This document shows positions 62,589 to 64,000 of a stretch of 64,000 nt of DNA, one piece after another. The translations under genes were made by a program, and so were the position numbers. The notes below the pieces were generated by a model that saw only the letters and a list, made by a program, of their open reading frames with translations, searched no databases and was not told the origin of the DNA. Location of the stretch: NCBI RefSeq assembly GCF_902809835.1, contig NZ_CADDWM010000007.1:1-64000 (forward strand), in the 5' to 3' direction. Position 1 is the stretch's first letter. Each line of letters opens with the position of its first letter. This DNA is from Agromyces sp. Marseille-P2726 (GTDB lineage: Bacteria; Actinomycetota; Actinomycetes; Actinomycetales; Microbacteriaceae).

Positions 62589-63038
62589 TCAGCGTGCGAA
62601 GCTCGCGGCCTGCTCAGGCGTGTGGTGCTGCGCCTGCGCGGGCGCTGGCGCTTTTGGGCCGCGTTCGATCACCACCCGCCCGCTTGCGAGGTCGGCGCCG
62701 ATTGTCTGGATCGCGAACTCGTGCGACGAGCGCGAGTTGCCATCCTTGTCCTCGTAAGTCGAGAACCGAAGGTCGCCGGTCGCGACAAACGCGTCGCCGG
62801 AGCGCAGCGTGCCCTCGATGCGCTCGGCGAGGGGCCCATACCAGACGACGGCGTCGTGGAATGCACGGTGCGACACGACGGGGTATCCGTTCTCATCGCG
62901 GACGAGCTGGCCGTTCTCGCGCTTGTAGTCCTCCTCGACGAAGCGGAAGCGGAGCTTCGGCCCGCTCTCGTGCTTGGACCGCTCCGGGTCGCTGACCAGC
63001 CTCCCCTTGAGCGGGATGTTCTCCTTGGTGGTTGCCAT
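62589..63038 (-). CDS. ssb: Single-stranded DNA-binding protein
   Basis: A 149-residue OB-fold SSB. The core begins IPLKGRLVSDPERSKHESG and includes LRFRFVEEDYKRE and LRSGDAFVATGDLRFSTYED. The C-terminal region is Pro/Ala-rich, and its end lacks the acidic D-D-I-P-F tip usual for chromosomal SSB. GAGGAG precedes the ATG. Element-encoded SSB usually protects the transferred strand in conjugation. Confidence 0.88.
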   Translation of the reverse strand: MATTKENIPLKGRLVSDPERSKHESGPKLRFRFVEEDYKRENGQLVRDENGYPVVSHRAFHDAVVWYGPLAERIEGTLRSGDAFVATGDLRFSTYEDKDGNSRSSHEFAIQTIGADLASGRVVIERGPKAPAPAQAQHHTPEQAASFAR

Positions 63039-63079
63039 GACTCCTCGACTCTCGATCGGGGTCCAGTCGCTCTGAACCT

Positions 63080-63493
63080 CTATCCCTCAGATGCGGTGGG
63101 GTGCGCAGCGCGCGCCTCGGGGCACGGTGCACTCCGGCGAAGCACGGCGAGGGCGTGTGCATTCGCAAGGTGAAGAGGCATTCTTCGCCGGAGCCTGAGG
63201 CGGTCGAGCAGATCGTGGACGTCATCGTGCGCTTGGCGATGGAGCGGCACAAGGTCGTCATGGTGTTCCGCGCCGAGTCGCGAGTACTCCATGTGGTGGA
63301 GGTCGTCCCGGCGGATGTCCCACGGGTGCCCGCAGACCGCGCACACGATCGGCCCGGGCGATCGGCGAAGATGCTCGGCAGCCCATTCCTCTCGTCGGCG
63401 CCGCCACGCTTCGGAGTCGATGTACGCGTCGTAACGCCGCCTTCGGGTCAGTGCAACGCCCGCCCGGATGTCGCGACGCCGCATTCGGGTCAT
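63080..63493 (-). CDS. HNH-endonuclease-like protein
   Basis: A 137-residue protein. CAVCGHPWDIRRDDLHHMEYS near residues 49-69, then HHDDLVPLHRQAHDDVHDLL, gives the Cys-x2-Cys and His-rich alpha/beta pattern of HNH/restriction-type nucleases. The start overlaps the preceding gene stop by four bases (ATGA), so it is coupled to the coupling protein. An active-site assignment is uncertain because the core is short. It may help process the transferred DNA. Confidence 0.68.
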   Translation of the reverse strand: MTRMRRRDIRAGVALTRRRRYDAYIDSEAWRRRREEWAAEHLRRSPGPIVCAVCGHPWDIRRDDLHHMEYSRLGAEHHDDLVPLHRQAHDDVHDLLDRLRLRRRMPLHLANAHALAVLRRSAPCPEARAAHPTASEG

Positions 63494-64000
63494 CGGTTGT
63501 GCTGCTCGTTCCACTCGTGGAGACGCGCGGCATACGGGCTCGCAGCCTTGAGCCGCGCGGCGACGAGCTCGCGGTCCCGCTTGAGCTGGTCGGCGATCGG
63601 GAGTTCGATCCACGGCGAGAGCTTTGCGATGGCAGGCTTGAGCTGGCGGAAGAACACGAGCGCGGTGCCGAATGGCAGCGTTCGAATCTCGCTCGCCCGC
63701 AGCACCCGCTTCTCCTCGCGCGCGTACTGGTGTGAGACGCCGGCCTCGGACGTCGAGTAGGAGCGACGCTCGAGTTCGACCTCGCCCACGAGCGTCTCCA
63801 GGTCCTTGAGGTCGGACGGGTCGGATGCGCCCGGCAGGACGATCTTGAGGCTCGCCGCGCCCCACATCGCTCGAGCGCCTTCACGTCCCCACGCCATTTC
63901 CGCCTGTGAGATGGACTGCAGCACGACGATGACCGTCAGACCCGAGCCGCCGCTGTAGCTGATGAGCTTCGGCAGCGTCGGAATCTTGAAGTTCGCGGCC
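63490..64000 (-). CDS. TraG/VirD4-type conjugative coupling protein, C-terminal part (cut by the window end)
   Basis: About 169 residues at the C-terminus, entering from the right edge. The visible segment shows the coupling-protein pattern of IPTLPKL, SYSGGSGLTVIVVLQS, SQAEMAWG and LPGASDP. This is the TraM-recognition/TraD-C-terminal region that follows the ATPase core of VirD4/TraG proteins. These proteins join the relaxosome to the secretion channel. The ATPase and membrane domains must lie beyond 64,000. Its stop overlaps the HNH gene start. Confidence 0.87.
   Translation of the reverse strand, partial: AANFKIPTLPKLISYSGGSGLTVIVVLQSISQAEMAWGREGARAMWGAASLKIVLPGASDPSDLKDLETLVGEVELERRSYSTSEAGVSHQYAREEKRVLRASEIRTLPFGTALVFFRQLKPAIAKLSPWIELPIADQLKRDRELVAARLKAASPYAARLHEWNEQHNR

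Noticed and set aside
1-64000. CRISPR arrays, rRNA operons or intact prophage
   Set aside because: No regularly spaced repeats, no rRNA sequence and no phage structural genes were found.

Overview
The window reads as chromosome of a high-GC Gram-positive actinobacterium, most likely family Microbacteriaceae. The GC content is high, and GTG starts, ATGA/GTGA gene overlaps and probable leaderless starts are frequent. The gene content fits: Zur next to cysteine-free L33/S14 paralogs, a CtaG-CopD fusion, Lsr2, and actinobacterial lipoproteins. No intact tRNA, rRNA or CRISPR array was found.

Bases 1-27,150 look like ordinary chromosome. They begin with zinc uptake and sensing (znuB-zur), a YjbR-like protein and an M23-fold lipoprotein. 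Next are the rpmB-rpmG-rpsN operon, HU, a copper/cytochrome-oxidase assembly membrane protein, a Pif1-like helicase, a serine-hydrolase-like lipoprotein that lacks its active-site residues, a DUF2252 protein, a glycosyltransferase and an alpha/beta hydrolase. A copper-efflux operon (copZ, a secreted His-rich protein, a P1B ATPase) follows, with a palindromic operator upstream. A haem trio (truncated haemoglobin, flavohaemoglobin, DivIVA-like protein), a GNAT acetyltransferase, a BtrH-like protein, an acyl-CoA-ligase-like enzyme, an MBL-fold protein and an NmrA-like oxidoreductase close this part.

Bases 27,150-34,530 form a composite attachment-site region. A 23-bp fragment of a tRNA-Gly 3' end lies at 27.21 kb. 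Two 167-bp direct repeats at 30.30 and 34.37 kb each hold a tRNA-Gly(CCC) 3' half and end in a paired GTGACTA motif that looks like integrase arm sites. They bound a unit of about 4.07 kb that carries an IS1380 remnant, an ECF sigma factor, a propeptide-like protein and a truncated trypsin-like protease, but no integrase. A MazF/RHH toxin-antitoxin pair and small membrane or lipoprotein genes lie to the left.

Bases 34,530-51,050 are a mosaic of mostly unrecognised, strand-alternating genes that resembles a defence or accessory island. It includes HEPN-type proteins, a DUF488 protein beside an uncharacterised zinc-ligand protein, DUF1643, a PD-(D/E)XK-like protein, a DUF262/DUF1524 (GmrSD-type) gene broken by one amber codon, a long divergent pair in which one partner has an IF-2-N-like domain, and Lsr2.

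Bases 51,820-64,000 are the backbone of an integrative conjugative or plasmid-like element. A plus-strand train with overlapping starts runs from glutaredoxin and small proteins to a DNA-methylase-like protein, a multi-zinc-finger protein, a MobF-type relaxase/helicase and a J-domain membrane protein. Converging on it is a minus-strand operon: the C-terminal part of a TraG/VirD4 coupling protein (cut by the window end), an HNH protein, SSB and several unknown proteins. The element continues beyond the right edge, so its integrase and the intact tRNA-Gly target are probably outside the window.
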